64,000 bases of DNA from Edaphobacter lichenicola (GTDB lineage Bacteria > Acidobacteriota > Terriglobia > Terriglobales > Acidobacteriaceae), in assembly GCF_025264645.1 (NCBI RefSeq), contig NZ_CP073696.1:2604001-2668000 (forward strand), read 5' to 3'. Below, in pieces: positions 62,278 to 64,000 of this stretch. The stretch's first letter is position 1; each line of letters begins with the position of its first letter. Both the position numbers and the translations under genes were made by a program. The notes beneath the pieces were generated by a model. The model was not told the DNA's origin, ran no database searches, and saw nothing but the letters and a program-made list of their open reading frames with translations.

Positions 62278-62308
62278 TCTTGACAGAAAAGTATCTCGAC
62301 TGTCAAGA
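62278..62308. promoter_or_regulatory. Inverted repeat overlapping a promoter upstream of the MarR operon
   Basis: TCTTGACAG-N13-CTGTCAAGA, perfect 9-base arms. The left arm contains TTGACA (-35), and CAAGAT, 18 bases downstream, could serve as -10, so the repeat spans a promoter. It lies 22 bases before the first gene of the membrane-protein/MarR operon and is a natural autorepression site. Confidence 0.65.
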
Positions 62309-62330
62309 TAGAGGACAGGAGAGTACGCAT

Positions 62331-62780
62331 ATGAATTCTTCTCTCGATGGCCTGCTCGTTGCTGCGGTGATTGTGCTGTCGGCGGTTCTGGGTGGCGGAA
62401 TGTATGAGTACCTTGTGATCGATCCCTCCTGGCCGAAGCGTCCAGACTTGATCCAGCCCAGCCGGGGAGGTGTGAGGAGAGGTAGGTTCTGGCTACCAGC
62501 ACACCTGCTCTTCGAGGTTCTCCTGCTCTGCTCGCTGGCAGTGTCCTGGAAGTTGCCAGCCATCAGACTTTGGCTGCTGGCAGCTCTGGGCATCCATATC
62601 GCAACCCGGCTATGGTCCGCGTTCGACTTCATTCCCAAAGCACTTGCATTCGAAAAGGCCGACGTGATCGATGAGACGCTCGCAAGAAAGTGGATACTCA
62701 AGAGCAAGTTTCGGCTTCCACTGGAGCTGCTGACGTTAAGTCTTTTGTTGAACGCCTTGCGTGTAGCGTTCGGAAGATAG
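62331..62780 (+). CDS. Four-helix membrane protein of the MarR operon
   Basis: 149 residues from ATG 62331 with GGAGA about ten bases upstream. Helices: LLVAAVIVLSAVLGGGMYEY, LLFEVLLLCSLAVSW, LWLLAALGIHIATRLWS and LPLELLTLSLLLNAL. A loop has YLVIDPSWPKRPDLIQP, and the segment RLWSAFDFIPKALAFEKAD is notable. I cannot name the family. It precedes MarR by 72 bases and lies behind the candidate operator, so it is probably a regulated target. Confidence 0.75.
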   Translation: MNSSLDGLLVAAVIVLSAVLGGGMYEYLVIDPSWPKRPDLIQPSRGGVRRGRFWLPAHLLFEVLLLCSLAVSWKLPAIRLWLLAALGIHIATRLWSAFDFIPKALAFEKADVIDETLARKWILKSKFRLPLELLTLSLLLNALRVAFGR

Positions 62781-62852
62781 CGAAACGCGAGGCCAAATTA
62801 ATCTCGTGGCGTTCAAGATGCTGGCTGACGGAGAGAGCGTAAGAGAAGCGAA

Positions 62853-63383
62853 ATGAAGCAAAAAGAAAGACTGCCCAAGGATCTAGTCGGTCGCCTATTC
62901 GCCGCAATCCGTGGAGTCGGGGACCAAGGAGAACTGACTCGCGCGGTGATCGCCGAAGTCCTCGGCTTGAATAAGACGGATCTCGCTGGGGTCGATTTCC
63001 TCTACTCGCAAGACGGGACTTGCACAGCAGGAGAGCTGTCTAGAGCCACGGGACTGACCTCAGGATCGACGACGGCACTAATTGATCGGCTGGAGAAAGC
63101 GGGCTATGCCGTAAGAGAAGACGACCCGACTGACCGCAGGCGGCAGATCGTTCGCCTGAGTGACAAAGCTCATGCTCGCTGCGAAGCAGTTTACGAGCCT
63201 ATCAGGAAGGAGATGTTCAAACTCTGGTCGAACTATAACGCGTTCGAGCTGGAACTCATCGTGCGGTTCCTCAACGAAGGCACCAAGCTTCACGGTACCG
63301 GCCTTGAGCGTCTGCGCAGTACCCGGTTCGATTCTCCCGCAAAAAAAGCGCAGTCATTACCCAAGGCAAGAAAACGTCCGTAA
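62853..63383 (+). CDS. MarR-family transcriptional regulator
   Basis: 176 residues. The winged helix reads CTAGELSRATGLTSGSTTAL, then IDRLEKAGYAVREDDPTDRR with the DxRxR wing signature. N- and C-terminal helices would form the dimer. It is slightly longer than usual because of a basic tail (AKKAQSLPKARKRP). Small membrane proteins flank it on the same strand, and an inverted repeat at 62278 is a candidate operator. Inducer unknown. Confidence 0.92.
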   Translation: MKQKERLPKDLVGRLFAAIRGVGDQGELTRAVIAEVLGLNKTDLAGVDFLYSQDGTCTAGELSRATGLTSGSTTALIDRLEKAGYAVREDDPTDRRRQIVRLSDKAHARCEAVYEPIRKEMFKLWSNYNAFELELIVRFLNEGTKLHGTGLERLRSTRFDSPAKKAQSLPKARKRP

Positions 63384-63444
63384 ATACATATGCCCTGCCT
63401 GTCGCCCGGAATACGTCACGACTTCTGAACAGGAATTCGATCCT

Positions 63445-63813
63445 ATGACTACCAAATCGCTCAATCTCACCTACTGGATCACAACCTCGACATTTTGCTT
63501 AATGATGGCGGCGTCTGGTGTGCTCTACCTGACAAGCATCGGCTTCAAAGAAAGATTTGCGCACCTAGGCTTTCCATCTTATTTCCGAATTGAGCTTGCC
63601 CTCTTCAAACTCGCCGGCGTAGCCGTGTTGCTCCTTCCATTTCCTCGGTTCCTCAAGGAATGGGCGTTTGCGGGATTCTTCATTGTTCTGCTGTCTGCAT
63701 TCATCGCACACCTGGCGAGCGGGGATGGCCCCAAGAAAGCAATGGCACCCGTGTCCATGACGGTCCTCTTAGCCGTCTCGTACATGGTCTTCAGCATGAT
63801 GGGTCGTAAGTAG
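63445..63813 (+). CDS. DoxX-like membrane protein
   Basis: 122 residues from ATG 63445 (AGGAA upstream); the long frame reaching back to 63160 is antisense-like shadow over marR. Four helices: LTYWITTSTFCLMMAASGVLY, the RIELALFKLAGVAVLLLPF segment, FAGFFIVLLSAFIAHLASG and PVSMTVLLAVSYMVF. The FKERFAHLGFPSYFRIELAL motif is typical of DoxX-like proteins (DoxX_2). Often found with MarR/TetR regulators; the function of these is not established. Confidence 0.85.
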   Translation: MTTKSLNLTYWITTSTFCLMMAASGVLYLTSIGFKERFAHLGFPSYFRIELALFKLAGVAVLLLPFPRFLKEWAFAGFFIVLLSAFIAHLASGDGPKKAMAPVSMTVLLAVSYMVFSMMGRK

Positions 63814-63860
63814 TGTTTGCCTCGCCCAGTACGTCTGATTCACCGGTGGGAAGAGAAGCG

Positions 63861-64000
63861 ATGAATGAGACGCGCTCTGATCGATGGCTTCTTTTGGCAC
63901 TGTCTTCGTTTTGCCTGCTCACCGGCGCGAGCCTGTGGGAGACTGTTGTCTTTGTTCCTGTTTGGGCGTCGGGCAGTCCAGCCACCTTGTCGGTGATCCA
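63861..64000 (+). CDS. Membrane protein, N-terminal part (runs off the right end)
   Basis: From ATG 63861 (GGAAGAG upstream) the frame is open to the window edge: MNETRSDRWLLLALSSFCLL, then TGASLWETVVFVPVWASGSP. One helix is complete. The start suggests another small multi-span protein of the same operon, 47 bases after the DoxX-like gene. Too little is present to assign a family. Confidence 0.65.
   Translation, partial: MNETRSDRWLLLALSSFCLLTGASLWETVVFVPVWASGSPATLSVI

Noticed and set aside
1-64000. CRISPR array or tandem-repeat array
   Set aside because: No regularly spaced identical repeats seen by eye; the only tandem structure is the PAS and Ig domain repetition within genes.

Overview
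The window looks like a chromosome segment of a soil acidobacterium (Acidobacteriota, probably Terriglobales/Acidobacteriaceae). This rests on gene style rather than on a marker gene: two S53 peptidases whose C-terminal Ig-like domain is split by a membrane hairpin, several families of secreted plant-polysaccharide hydrolases, short dispersed GTCATCCTGA... repeats, and GC-rich Cys-Gly lipobox-like tails.

Bases 1-30,300 read as stable core genome. They hold the end of ppk1; two tandem secreted S53 (kumamolisin-type) peptidases; a four-gene beta-oxidation operon (FadB-like protein, thiolase, small membrane protein, acyl-CoA dehydrogenase) behind a TGAATG-N2-CATTCA palindrome; a ROK regulator with GH105 and a divergent GH2 enzyme; a lysozyme-like protein; an M16 protease pair (one catalytic, one lacking the zinc motif); a GlgA/GlgM-type glucosyltransferase; a GH42 beta-galactosidase; a TonB-C-like secreted protein; and glmU.

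Bases 30,300-34,300 are transitional: a REC/HD-GYP gene destroyed by an internal deletion, pterin dehydratase, an AT-rich patch with two hairpin terminators, a PCYC-motif secreted protein, rhamnogalacturonan acetylesterase and a half-size EamA transporter. GH105, GH2, GH42 and the acetylesterase together suggest use of rhamnogalacturonan I and its galactan side chains.

Bases 34,372-64,000 are accessory. tmRNA (ssrA) is followed at once by a tyrosine integrase and an excisionase-like gene. Cargo follows: a flavin amine-oxidase-like protein, a TetR circuit with the same motif in both controlled promoters, several small four-helix membrane proteins, a lectin-like protein, an SDR, a GH1 beta-glucosidase and a LytS/LytTR pair. 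A 3' fragment of tRNA-Leu at 49,874-49,928 marks a second attachment scar. Around it lie decayed IS110 and IS1182 elements, a deleted azoR, a frameshifted PfpI, an mmsA fragment and a bare signal-peptide remnant. An intact signalling cluster sits among them: a 1359-residue sigma-54 activator with seven PAS domains, a STAS-like protein, a histidine kinase and a sigma-like protein. The right end is a MarR-controlled set of small membrane proteins.

No CRISPR array, no rRNA and no complete tRNA was seen. No wholly new defence or mobile system could be demonstrated. The best leads are the split-Ig membrane module, the TetR and fatty-acid operators, the two att scars and the kinase-less PAS7/sigma-54 cluster.
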